A DNA stretch of 64,000 nucleotides, taken from the NCBI GenBank assembly GCA_015499995.1, contig JADNRV010000145.1:62001-126000 (forward strand), written 5' to 3'. Shown one piece after another: positions 27,401-38,281 of this stretch. The notes under the pieces are model-generated. The model was not told where the DNA came from. It ran no database searches and saw only the letters and a list, made by a program, of their open reading frames with translations. How positions within the stretch are numbered: position 1 is the stretch's first letter; every line of letters starts with the position of its first letter. The DNA comes from Flammula alnicola (lineage: Eukaryota > Basidiomycota > Agaricomycetes > Agaricales > Strophariaceae). A program made the position numbers and the translations under genes.

Positions 27401-28080
27401 CAAAACGATGACGCAGTGTTGAATGCTGCACTCCAAGCAGCGGGATATTCTCTCTTCAAGAGGACGCCGGAGAAGCAAGTCTTTCGTTGGACACCAAGAT
27501 CGCTAGCGGAGGAGGCAACTTGTCTGTTGGACAACGGCAAATCATTGCTCTTGCTCGAGCGATGGTACGCGGAAGCAAACTGCTCATACTCGATGAAGGT
27601 GGCTTATTCCTCATCGTACGTTGTATTCAATCCTCAGCTAACAACGTCCCTCAGCTACTTCTGCAATTGGTCAGTAAACTTTTCATTTGTCAAGATGAGC
27701 TTACCCAACAACTGTGCAGATTACAAAACGGATGCAGTGATACAAAATACTCTCCGAGTCAACTTGGGAATGATGTCACTGTCATCACCGTCGCGCATCG
27801 CTTGCAGACAATCATGGATGCTGATAAAACCGTAAGCTAACTATCGTACCTTTTACCCTTACCATGACTGAACACCGGCGTAGATGGTACTTGATAGTGG
27901 TCGAATTGTAAGCGGTCTTTCTTTCGTTGCCCTGGAATTAACTGATGATATATTTAGGCTGAGTTCGGCAAACCAAAAGATCTTCTGCTGAAGGAGGATG
28001 GTATGTTGCGGGCCTTGCTTGATGGAAGCGGAGACAAGGAGAAGTTATATGAGCTAGCTGGAAGCGAATTGAAAGCCTAA
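21466..28080 (+). CDS. ABCC-type (MRP/Yor1-like) full ABC transporter with about nine apparent frameshifts
   Basis: ATP-driven efflux pump of the multidrug-resistance-associated (ABCC) class. Layout: N-terminal TM helices (21540-22230), TMD1 (22300-24240, with a Ser/Thr-rich insert at about 22990-23220 and FGWEHKMSERLQEKREEELR), NBD1 (Walker A GPTGSGKTS; signature LSGGQK and ARITLARA on separate exons; Walker B EIILLDDVLAALDVHT), TMD2 (25560-26740) and NBD2 (Walker A GRTGSGKSS, LSVGQRQIIALARAM, LLILDEATSAIDYKT, VAHRLQTIMDADKT). It ends LYELAGSELKA then TAA. About 25 introns, one of them GC-AG (24143-24205). The conserved frame shifts by one base near 22104, 24657, 25338, 25502, 25681, 26211, 26820, 27442 and 27768, mostly in G or C runs. 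Either the consensus undercalls these runs or the gene is a recent pseudogene; I favour errors, because splice sites and all catalytic motifs are intact. Confidence 0.9.
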
Positions 28081-28153
28081 CTTGTATGCGTTGTAGCGAT
28101 GGATACTGACGCGTCTTACTAGTCCTATTTGCATCACGTGATTCCAATTACGA

Positions 28154-28167
28154 CGCGACGCGTCGCG
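28154..28167. promoter_or_regulatory. 14-bp perfect palindrome with ACGCGT core
   Basis: CGCGACGCGTCGCG reads the same on both strands. The ACGCGT core equals the MluI cell-cycle box bound by MBF in fungi (family knowledge). It lies in the short gap after the ABC transporter, just upstream of a possible small gene. A regulatory role is inferred. Confidence 0.35.
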
Positions 28168-28188
28168 CAGATCACTAAGCTAACAGAA

Positions 28189-28734
28189 ATGAATCTTCTC
28201 TCCTGGTAATGATTCTGCGAAACAACTCTAGGCAACTAACACGAGAAACGATTTTTTTTGCAGTAGTCTCTGCCAACCTAGTTTCCGCCACGGCGGTTAT
28301 CATCTTGATAGTGCTCGTGTGCAAAGCTCTACTCCGCATTTCGAAAGGACCATGTCGAGACCACGTCGAGCTATCCGCTCGAAGATTTTCTGTCCTATAT
28401 TCGGGTGATAAGAGTCCTCCCCAAGGCGCGTCGGAGCGAATTTCTGGCCCGTCTGGAACCCAATGCAAGTATGGTCGGTGTTTTTCAAACTCTGTTAGGT
28501 GTCGGGGTCGTTCTAGGGCGTTGCAGTCGAAGACATGTAGATCAAGCATTGCAGAAGAAATATTTAGAATATGAGAGAGAGCGTGCCTGCAGCCTCGATG
28601 TATATATGTACACACGCACAGTAGGTGATAAGGTAAATGTACATGTTTTCTACTGTGGACATGAAAAGAGGCACAGATACAGCGCTACAAATTGTCTGTT
28701 CGTCTGTTCAACGCGTCTCCATCTAGTCAACTGA
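28189..28734 (+). CDS. Tentative small spliced gene of unknown function
   Basis: Low-confidence model. Starting at ATG 28189 (MNLLSW) with an intron at about 28206-28261, the plus strand reads a coding-looking segment TTSSYPLEDFLSYIRVIRVL then PKARRSEFLARLEPNA. A possible GT-AG intron (about 28468-28516) precedes RRCSRRHVDQALQKKYLEYE and a stop at 28732-28734. An alternative frame gives a hydrophobic helix SATAVIILIVLVCKALLRI instead; both cannot be right. I recognise no family and no exon boundary is certain. The context (palindromic ACGCGT just upstream) is compatible with a small regulated gene. Confidence 0.25.
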
Positions 28735-29012
28735 GAGAGAGGCAAACGGTTAAAAAGAGTCCTGAATGAAGAGAAGGACAGAAACAAGTGGACGGACCAT
28801 AATGGCTGACCACTGTACGGAACAAGCGATACTCCAAGCCAAAAAAAATATCCAACTCCTCGAAGCAAACCAGCACCGGCTACAGTCCTGTATGTACAGT
28901 ATACAAGCGATCCCAAGCGTTCTACTGTAATACAAAAGAAAAATCAAACCACCACAATACATCAAGATTCCAGCCCCTAAATCAATAAAATACGCACGTG
29001 ACGACACCGCCC

Positions 29013-31087
29013 TCATGCCCCCGCAAAGCCGCCAGCGACGATGACGATGCCCGTCGCACTCGCGCCTAGGATCAGCCACACGCCGATATCCCACACGATG
29101 CGCTTTTTGAACTGCTTCTTCTGCAGTGCACGCTCCTTCCTCAGCAGTAGCTCGTCGTATACCGTGCGCGGACTCGTCTGCCGCGAGCCCGGGCCCGACT
29201 GTGCATTCTCAAAATCCACAGAAGTCGACGGCGTCTGCAGGAGCGGCGTCCGTGGCGGCACGACGATGGCGAGAGGCCGCTTGAAGATATGCGTGAGGAT
29301 GTGCAGGAGGGCCGGGAGGAAATACGTGCTCGCGAACGTCATTAGTACCATGACTGCTGTCAGGACGGCGAAGATACCGGACGAGTTGAGGTAGTAGTCG
29401 TCCGGTGTTCCGCCCTCGCCGCCCTCGCCGGGGCTAGGGAACGAGCGCGGTGGAATCATAGCTAGCACAAGGACTAGCAAGATGATGATGACACGAGAGA
29501 CGTTGAACTTGACGGAGCGGAGCGAGGGGTGGGCAATGGGTGGTGTTGTTACAATGAGAGTCGGTATGCCGAGTAGGACGGTGGTGGAAGCCAGAATTCG
29601 ACGGACGGTTTGTATTTGGATAACAGGGAGGGCGATCTCAGATGGAAGAGGAGGAGCTAGAGACGGACTAGAGCCGAGCACGGGAATGTGTGTTACATTC
29701 AAGGATATAGATGAAGAGGCAAGTATGACAGGAAGGATGGTTGTCGTTGTCGTATTATCGGCCGGAAGAGAAGTCGGTGGTACGACCTGTCGGAGAAGAG
29801 AAATAGAAGACTAAATCGAATGAACACTAGAAAGAGGAAGGAATTTGAAATTTGAGAAATGGAAATACTTACCGCGGCTGGTTGATTCGGAAAGGCGGCG
29901 AAAATGACGGACGGAAGGAGGAACAAGATGGCGGAGACGACGCTTAAGAAGGAAATAATCCGGAAGGAGCGTGAGCGTGGGGTTTTGCCAGTGGAAATGA
30001 TAGGTGAGGTGCCCTTTAGCGACGCATAAAGAGGGAGAGTAGAGGAAGAACAGAATGCGAACGCCGTGGTGGCTAAATTGAATGATTATGAGTAAGCAGA
30101 ATTACGAAGGATTTAGCACATACATAACCCTTGCCAGATGGATTCTGCACCCAGCCAACCTGTTTGCACTTCCAGCAGGCCATGAGTATGTGCATAGATG
30201 GTACAGCCCAGCCAAGCGGTATATGTGGCAATGGAAAGCCAGGTAGCATAAACAATCCTCTTCGAACTGAGCGATCTGGCGTAGGACAGGTAGGCTACCA
30301 CGAGACCGATGAGGGAAGTTGAGGCGAGATATGCCAGAATTGGTTGTTCTTTCTGGGGTAATAATGGGTGCAGTGTGTACATTGAATCTAATAATATAGC
30401 ATTGGGACAATTAAACTGCGATACGTGGAGTTTGGTTTTGGAATAGAACTCACGGCGTAAATATGTCACGGCAAGCAAGGTGCTGATCATACCCGTTCCA
30501 ACCCTAACCATGGCCCGTATGACAGCCCGCTGACGCTCTTTCCCTCTTCCCTTGGCGAACGTATCCAGCAAGATGTCCGTCATGTCTGCTTTCCGTAGAT
30601 AGCGAGCAAGCATGTACCATATTTGTCTCGCGAACCCCGATGCGAGTGCCGAGAGTAAAAGTGCAGGCAGGCCGTACTTGAGAGGCAGCTGAGAGTTGGG
30701 TAGGTGCAGAGCACCGAGCTTGAGATACGGTGCGAGGAGATAGAGGAAGACTAGTGATGGCGGAAGAGGGGGGAACACTGCGGACTTCCGCACTTCAAAC
30801 ACGGGACTGACGAGGTCCGGGTCATCGTCTCTGTCGTCTTCGTCGTCCGTAAAGTCAAAAGGACTGCTAGGCTCGTCCTGGTCATGGACGAGGATGAGTG
30901 CGGCGGAAGAATCGAGGGCAGAAAGGGCGGATGATTCGGGCTCGTCGTCGCTGCGCGAGCTCGCAGAGCTCGTTGTTGACAGGTGACGGGCGTGGTGGTT
31001 GTCCGAAGTAAATGGCATAGTGAGTGCTGGTGGTCTGCGGCTGGCGCCGCCAGCGGCGGCGGAGGCGGCTGCGACGACGTTGGCCAT
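29013..31087 (-). CDS. Multi-pass membrane protein, amino-acid-transporter-like
   Basis: The first exons encode a Ser/Asp-rich cytosolic N-terminus (residues 1-95, acidic cluster DFTDDEDDRDDDPDL). Hydrophobic segments follow: SLVFLYLLAPYLKLGALHL, YGLPALLLSALASGFARQIW, PILAYLASTSLIGLVVAYLS, IVYATWLSIATYTAWLGCTI, then after an intron FAFCSSSTLPLYASLKG and FRIISFLSVVSAILFLLPSV. The last exon adds four more helices and ends VAGGFAGA, TGA at 29015-29013. The split layout and the STLPLYASLKG motif recall the Aa_trans/SLC38-like superfamily, but this assignment is inferred and substrate unknown. Introns at about 30406-30455, 30075-30121 and 29786-29872 keep the frame open; no frame break seen. ATG at 31087. 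It probably sits in an internal or vacuolar membrane; there is no signal peptide. Confidence 0.75.
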
Positions 31088-32184
31088 ATGAACGTTGGGA
31101 GTCGGAAAGCAACCCTAAAAATTCTAAACTGTATCATAAAACAAAACAAATGATGCCTTCTTTTGGTAATTCTCTGTTATAGACACTCAGGGCCTCGCTT
31201 TCTCCTCGTTCGGAGTCGTTCCTATCATTGCGCACGGCTGGCATGCGGGTCCCAGGCTGGCCGAGCCCGTGTTTTAATCTTAGAAAAACGTACCCCACCC
31301 CCCAAAGACTCATCTGACAGCGATCACGATGCGCTGACGTCTTATGTCAAGGGGTTTGGCCCGCCAGTGATTCTTATGGACGGACCGAGTACTTATTACA
31401 GTTTACTATCTCCAGGATTGTGCTAGACCATGGTTTCGGAGCGAGCCTTTTGGGACATCAAACAATCCTGGGCTATGTAAAATCAATATTGGGTCTCTAA
31501 ACCGACACGACAACTACAAAAAAACGGACAGGCAAGAGCACGGCGAATTCGACACCAGATTGTAGCGTCTGTACTACGACCGACCGACGAAACATGCTCC
31601 AGACAGTCTTCTGGCAGTGGAGGTAATCATATGGAGCCAGCGCTAGCGGTCAGAGGACGTCCGAATGTTAAGGCGCGTGCGCACTCAGGCGGATAGCTTT
31701 GCCCTCATCGCGCTCGAGATACGCCAGCCATATTGTCCCGTCGGGCCGTAGGTGGCTTCCAGTGCTTCTTAGTCCGCGATGTCGGCCGCTCACTCGTGAC
31801 GAAGGAGAGTGCGCTGGATGTGCGCAAAGACCCCTTTCCGGAGCCACTGCGCAGCAGAGAATTATTCCTGCCAGCAAGACAACGATCTCCACGGGCTTCG
31901 ACCAGAGATTTTCCTCGAACACGAGACATACGTTCTGCCAGCGGAGAGACGGGGGGATAGTAATACTTGCGTAGCTTGATTCGGACACGCTCCAGAGCCC
32001 AGCCGTCTCTCTTGAAATCTTCGCCAGTTATTGAGACATCGAACTGGAAAATGTGGCGCGTATAATTACTGACATACTGGAAGAACTAAACCGATAACAT
32101 ATATGTAGTTTGAAGTCCACGTAAAGGCCAAAAAAGTCATGCGTAAATTAGTTTCATAGATGTATGTGCATAGAGTAGAAAGAA
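31088..32184. other. Intergenic region, about 1.1 kb
   Basis: Upstream of the membrane protein and downstream of the BTB gene (both minus strand). Several overlapping antisense ORFs around 31670-31990 are open on both strands with no motif and look like chance. Nothing else recognised. Confidence 0.45.
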
Positions 32185-33476
32185 TTACTTGTCATTGGCA
32201 ATCGAAGTTTCTGGCTGTGGCAACGGGCCGAGGAAATGCTCAGCGCAGGAGTCTTCAATTGTCTTGACGAGTTTGAGGAGATGGGTTTCCAAGCAACTAA
32301 AAGACTGAGAGTCCACTTCGTACTCTGGACTTTCGTGCAACACCCGAAGAAAAAGTGTAATCTCTCGAATGGGATCAAACTGCGTAGGTTCAGCGAAGGA
32401 CTTGTCGAGATCCTTCCAGAACATGTCGAGTTCACTATGGCACTGATGGCCCAGTTTACCACAAGCGAGTTCCATTCCTTTTGTCAGGAATTGAGGCCAG
32501 TAGCGAGAAAGTGACCAGAACCCTCGATACAGGGCCAAGTTCTGAGCTATAGACATATCGTTGTCGGAGAAGAGCGAAGCGGCCGCTCGTTCTTTCTGAG
32601 CAGACATCCTGGAGAGCTCGCAGTAGTATACCCGTCCTAAGAATTTTCTAAGGCCCAGCTCGTGCCCAAAGTCAAGAGCAGCTGCAGTCGATTCATTTGG
32701 CTGATCCTTCAAACGATGCATCCAAACACCCTCCCCGAATGCTCGAAGTTTCTTCATGTTCACGATATCTGAGACGCGTATAAATTCTTGAAGATCTGCT
32801 ATTGGGCAGCTGAAAAGGAAGTGTTCTCGATATTTGTCCTTCTCGAGGTCGATTCGCGGACAATGCTTAGTAAGCATGTTTCCAGCCCACTGTTCGTGCG
32901 AGTCGAAGTGATATTTGTTGGCAATTGATAAGACTGATATAAGCCTTGGAAAATCGACATGGGACTTCTTGTTTTGTTTCTGGATATCATTTGGACTATA
33001 TCCGAGAAGAGGGTGAGTTTCCAAATCGAGGGGGGATAATTGAGTGTGCGTCTTACAGAGCATAGAGAATCCAGCAGAGGGCGCGAAAGTTCTTGATGTT
33101 ATCTTGGAGAACGAGAGGATTTTCTTCCGTCATTGCCTGGGAGTCTTCGTTGTCTCCAGTTGGAATGTTTAGCATGTCTGCAAAAGCCGACGAATCTCGC
33201 GCTAACAAGAAGCGGTGCAACTATAAGATGTGACAAGACCTCAATTGTCAGTATGAAAAAGCTCATCAACGAAGCAATCTTCAAACTTGCCTTGAAAAGT
33301 ACACCGTCGACGAGGATAACGCAGTCGCCGTCTGGCTTATAATACGTTTCATCGTAAAGCGCAGGATGACGAGCACTTGACGAGTCGTAAGGAGGATGTA
33401 CGACTACATTCGGTTCCCCATTGTTGCAAAATGAGTCTGTCCGTTGGCGCTTGCGTGCTTGATCTTGTACATCCAT
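32185..33476 (-). CDS. BTB/POZ domain protein (Agaricomycete type)
   Basis: Two or three exons. The N-terminus MDVQDQARKRQRTDSF is basic, with a possible nuclear signal KRQR. The BTB core follows: YYKPDGDCVILVDGVLFK, then after an intron LHRFLLARDSSAFADMLNIP, and NIKNFRALCWILYALP. Basidiomycete genomes carry large expansions of such proteins; BTB domains mediate dimerisation and often link to Cul3 ubiquitin ligases (family knowledge). The C-terminal 250 residues are helical and have no named domain. Stop TAA at 32187-32185. It is divergent from the first F-box gene across 401 bp (33477-33877), a probable shared promoter region in which I see no clear core element. Confidence 0.85.
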
Positions 33477-33877
33477 CTTAAAAGTAGGTGGACGGACTTC
33501 TACAAACAGAGGAGGACTGCTGGAGAAGTGAGATGGAATGGAACGTGTAATGACCCCTGAAGCTCAGCACGTGATTGCAGACTTGAGGTCCGGATCCCAA
33601 AGTCAACCGATTTCCGATTTTCCATTGAAGTTCCAGATGCCGCCAAGGATCCGGAGACCAGGGCTGCAAGCCTCTTGTTGCTTACCTGCTGTCGCAATGC
33701 CATTTACAGCCTGCCACCATGCTCTAGGACCCATCCATATCATCACCAAATGGAACAGAGACCAGACTGGGGAGCGCCACAGAACAGGCTAGCCGCTATA
33801 TAATTCATTTCAATTTGTCGGATGAGTTGAGTAATAATTCTTTCTTGCCTCCTTCACAATAATCCTACCCGCCTTCA

Positions 33878-35369
33878 ATGACCAACATCATCCCTCTACC
33901 CCAGGAAGTCCTCGAACTCTGTATCGACGAGTTAGGAACCGACATCGACCAACCTGGCTCACGAACAGCTCTCCAGTCCTGTTCATTAGCAGGACGACGA
34001 CTTCTTACGCGCTCACAGTCATACTTGTTCTCAACGATTCACATAACCTGGGCAAAAGGCAATGCGATCGAGAGAGTCGTTCCCCTCATTCAAAACTTGC
34101 GACGCGTCTTGGAAGAAAACCCCGATCTCGTCTCATACATTCGCGTTTTCGAGGTCGATGTTGATTTTAATGGAATGGTTGGGCAGCCGGAAAGCGGCCT
34201 GTCTGCCATTTTCGACATGATCCATAAAAATATGGTCGCTGGACCCCGAAATAGATGGCGTAATGGTGTTCATGAACTTAGACTAACTGGCCGCGACTTG
34301 CCTACTAATTGGTCTAACCTACATCCGGAATTTCGCCAGTCTATATTTCACTTCGTTTCTCATAGCGACGGCGCTGCAGGCAGAATCAACAATGGCCAAC
34401 ATTGGGACTTACGCCCTCCTACCCTCCGAAAGTTCCATCTTGACTTTTTTGCCGTGCCAATAGATTTAATTACTCGATGTTGCGAATCGCTATGCGAGTT
34501 AGTCCTTGATCGCGTGTGGTTTGCCGACAACAATACCTTTTCCGACGCCGATCGAACAAAGGACGAAGCCGAAACCCCTTCCTTCGCGCTCACCACACTA
34601 CGAAGCAACGAAAGCATATCTCGCTTCATGCATGCGCTTTCCCTTTCCTCTGCATCACCAGCAACGCTACTATCCCCGATCAATACACTACAGCTTTCGC
34701 TGCTTCAGAAACTCGACATTCAATCTGCATGGGAAGTCATTAAATTGGCTTCCAAGTCCCTCGAATCACTTGAAATGTAAGTAGCGTTTTTGTGGGGCCA
34801 TCGTCCGCTGCGTTACAATAAATCTGAACTTTTCTCTTCACAGTGGCGTAAACGGTTCATATTGCGTTGGTCCCCCAGCGCAATTTCCCGGACCTATTGA
34901 CCTGGCGGAAATCCCCCATCTTCGCTTCTTCAAGCTGAAGGTTCACACAGCTATAGCGGAATATTCCCTCAAACCTATCCCTTCCCTAAAATTCTTTCTC
35001 GACATTTTCAATCTGAAATCCTCCGCGTCGCCTTCTCTAGAAGATATCGAAATACATGTCGACGTCCAAATCAAGAAATGGCCCATCGATCCTAGTCAGA
35101 TAGGCGGGCTATGGCAGCATGATTGGACGATGCCGGACGCTCTATCGCTGACTAATGGAAAGTTTCCCGGACTACAAAAGGTAGCGATCGAGGTGCATAT
35201 CATGGTGGAATATGACAGATCGTATGTCTGGAAGGAGAGGGATCGTAAAGAGCTGCAGAATATTCGGACAAATGTCGAAGGACCCTTCCAGGACAATGTC
35301 ATAGCTTCCCCCAGTAAACTATTTTTTTCGCATTCGGTTTTTGTGACTTCATATTCCCTTGAAACTTAG
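33878..35369 (+). CDS. F-box-like / LRR-type protein, first of a pair
   Basis: Two exons (33878-34777 and 34844-35369; GT-AG intron). The N-terminus has the Agaricomycete F-box-like pattern LPQEVLELCIDELGTD followed by ALQSCSLAGRRLLTRSQSYL, then a long body of degenerate leucine-rich repeats (for example PHLRFFKLKVH, ALSLTNGKFPGLQKVAIEV). F-box proteins bind Skp1 and present targets to SCF ubiquitin ligases (family knowledge); the target is unknown. The short hydrophobic tail ending VTSYSLET is unusual, and the true 3' end may lie in another exon. It lies 190 bp upstream of a related protein in the same orientation. Confidence 0.78.
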
Positions 35370-35558
35370 TCGTCATTGTATACACTTGATTATTTCATTC
35401 ACGAATCTTTGTCGTCGACCTTTGAATTCGGAAGTAGGCCCGACGTGGGCAGGTTATCGGCCTGGGCAAGTTCCCATGACAGCTGTCGACATGCTCCCAC
35501 CCTCATCTCAATGTTCTTTCCTGAACCATTCTTGTTATCCCTCTATTCTGACTGCATT

Positions 35559-36851
35559 ATGTGTTCCGCCCAAGTTCTTCCCCTCTCACAGGAGCTCATT
35601 GATGAAATAATCGACTACTTTACTGAACAGTCCCACCTTTCGACCCTAAAGGCCTGCTCTCTTATCTGCCGCTCGTTCACTCACCGATGCCAGATGCATA
35701 TGTTCTCAAAAATCAAAATTTCTTCGGATTTCCAAGTTCCGAAGCCGCAAAGAGCTAAAAGAATTCAAGACTTCCTGGAAATTCTGCAGCGCAAACCACG
35801 TCTCGCAAGCTACATTCGAAATTTCTCTCTTACGATCACTTCATACGATAATGCATGGATTACTGGCGATCCTAACTTCTTACGCATTCTAGAGCTTATC
35901 CATGAATCGGAAAACCACACACGAAGGCTCGAAATTACCGGCTTCTCGTACGGCCTACCAGTGCAGTTCGCTGATGTTCGCACTTTCGAACGGCGCCTCT
36001 CGCAACCCTTCATAACCCCGTTCATTACTTCTCTCCATATTGAGAACATGGCCAATGTTCCTATCAGCCTAATAGCCCACTGTGTGAACTTGAAAGAGCT
36101 TTCTCTGGATCGCATCGGGCTAACGCCATTGGATGACAACATCTCTGAAAAGTACGCCTTCAGCCAAGCACGCCCACAAATCCAATCCCTCTCATTTACC
36201 CAGTCGCCCCGAGCTCTCGAGATACTATTGAAGAGGGGAAATTCCAACGTGACTAGCCCACTGATCGACATATCTGCTCTACGTGTCCTCAAAACAAATA
36301 CGGCGTTCAACCGCAATGTGCAAGGTGCACAAGAAATCATCGATATCTCCCAAAGCTCACTGGAGGAATTATACCTGGCCGACAGCTCCCAGACATCCAG
36401 TAAGTGTTCGTTATAATTTGGAATAAGTACTAAATCCCTGACAGCAGGTCGCCGTCCAACATATACCTGCCTTTCAGAACTCAAAAGCCTCAGCAATCTT
36501 TCTTCTTTGACTGTTCTAGAGGTCGACATCCTTTTCGAAAATCCTTCAACAACAGGAGATCCGGTGATGGACCTTTGCAGAATTTTGACATCAATACCAG
36601 CAGCAGCCAAGAACAGGAAGCTCAGGGTAACTGTATACTTCGGCAATCTCAGCCAAAGCATTATGCCTGATTACTGCTTCAATGCAAATTGGGAAATGCT
36701 TGACAACGAAGTGTTACGGTTCTCTGCCGGAAAACTTCTCGAATTTTGTCTTCACATTGTCTACCAAGCGCCGTACGATGACAGTGACATAGTGGATGAG
36801 GAAATGGAGAAAGCGATACCTCGAAGAATTATGCAGAGCAACGTTCAGTAA
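35559..36851 (+). CDS. F-box-like / LRR-type protein, second of a pair
   Basis: Start ATG at 35559 (MCSAQVLPLSQELIDEI) puts the F-box right at the N-terminus: LSQELIDEIIDYFTEQSHLS then KACSLICRSFTHRCQMHMFS. The LRR-like body includes FITSLHIENMANVPISLIA, VNLKELSLDRIGL and ISALRVLKTN. An intron at about 36400-36446 leads into a second exon starting GRRPTYTCLSELKSLSN, and the frame stops with TAA at 36849-36851. The same domain order and similar length as the upstream gene suggest an old tandem duplication, though sequence similarity outside the F-box is low by eye. Confidence 0.78.
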
Positions 36852-38111
36852 ATTAACTAGTGAAAGATTGTTGCAGGTCAGTCATGCTCCCTATGTTGCC
36901 CTTACCCTCACCCACCATATAAATTACTACCCTGCTGTGTCCGGGTCAGAAGATGAATCTGACTATGATGACTTATAGGGTAAATATTAGTTTATATACG
37001 TACAATGTACTCATTACGAAGGGCCAAAATATTTGAAAGACGAATTTATTGGTATGATTTAAGCCATAACCGTCTCAACTGAACTTGTCAATGACGATGG
37101 GCTGCTAAATTATAAAGGGCGCAAGTCTCGATCAATGACTTCATCAACGTCGTGAGTGAGAGATTTCTGTTCAGGAGGATTTAGTCTGTCTCGTGCAACT
37201 TTGTAGACAATTAGAAATGGAGAAATGACCTATAAATTGTCAGATACGAAAATTAAACTGAGGAATTAATTCATATGCAACTCACATAGATTTGAACCAT
37301 AAGTTCAGTTAGAATAAGAGAGACGTTCCTTCGATCTCGAGTGAAGACCAGAATAAGGAGGACCAAGTTAAATATAACCACCAAGGCTGCGGATTCGTAC
37401 ACATATACATGATCCTCATGTATGGCGACCCGTATCCCATTCCAAATGCTTCTCGCAGGTATTTTTGGTGGTATAGAAGGCACAAGATGAATCTGATCAA
37501 ACCGGTGATAGCGACATTGATAGTGAGAGTGATGGATGAAAATATGGCGAGTGTAATATCTGTGCTTGTAAAGGGAACATCATAAAATAAGCCGGTCACT
37601 GATAGAATGATGGATCAGCAAGTGTGAAAGAGCAGGAATGAGTGTCTCCTTTACCGAAAGAGAGAAGAGCCATTATGCAACAGAAAATCATCAACAATGC
37701 TCGGCGAATGCAGGAGACACCCCTGTAAAGAATGGTGCATCTCCAGATCTAATAGGGCAGATGCCTTGAGCAAGGTATAACAATCACAGAATGAACAAAG
37801 CCGAACCATGAATCCATCCGCCCCAAATAGCGAGGGTCATGCAACAGTCTTGTACGAGTTGTATGGAAAAACAAATTTTGCATGACTCTTCATCAAGAAA
37901 GTCGAAGCTAATCAGGTGAAAAGCGACCTCCGGAGCTATGATATTGACCAGCATACCCATCACTGTCGACAGGCTGCTGATGAGAAGCATAAAGACCATG
38001 TATTCCAGAAGAAATCGATGCGCGGATTTGGAGGTTTTCACGGAGGTTCGAAGGAGGAGTCAGATACAAATGACGAAGAGGACAAAAACAGTGATATATG
38101 AGATGATCGAT

Positions 38112-38124
38112 ATCGTGCAGCCAA
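38112..38124 (+). repeat. Left target-site duplication of the LINE
   Basis: ATCGTGCAGCCAA, an exact match to 57907-57919. It lies inside the exon encoding the first membrane helix of the disrupted gene. Confidence 0.92.
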
Positions 38125-38281
38125 AAGTCTCCTTGATCCGCAACCACCACCATCACCTATACTCCCACGCTCGAAAGAGCAGGAAAAAGGTGCTGGTAGT
38201 AGAATCGGCGTCGAGTAGAGCACATAATCATATACCCCCCCTCATTTCTAATCTACCTAACTAACTACATACTCATACACT

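Noticed and set aside
31668..31988. Cluster of about 75-106-codon ORFs on both strands
   Set aside because: All frames are open at once because of local base composition; no start context or family pattern.
35810..36661. 283-codon minus-strand frame
   Set aside because: Antisense to the second F-box gene, which has a family signature and an intron; the antisense frame has none.
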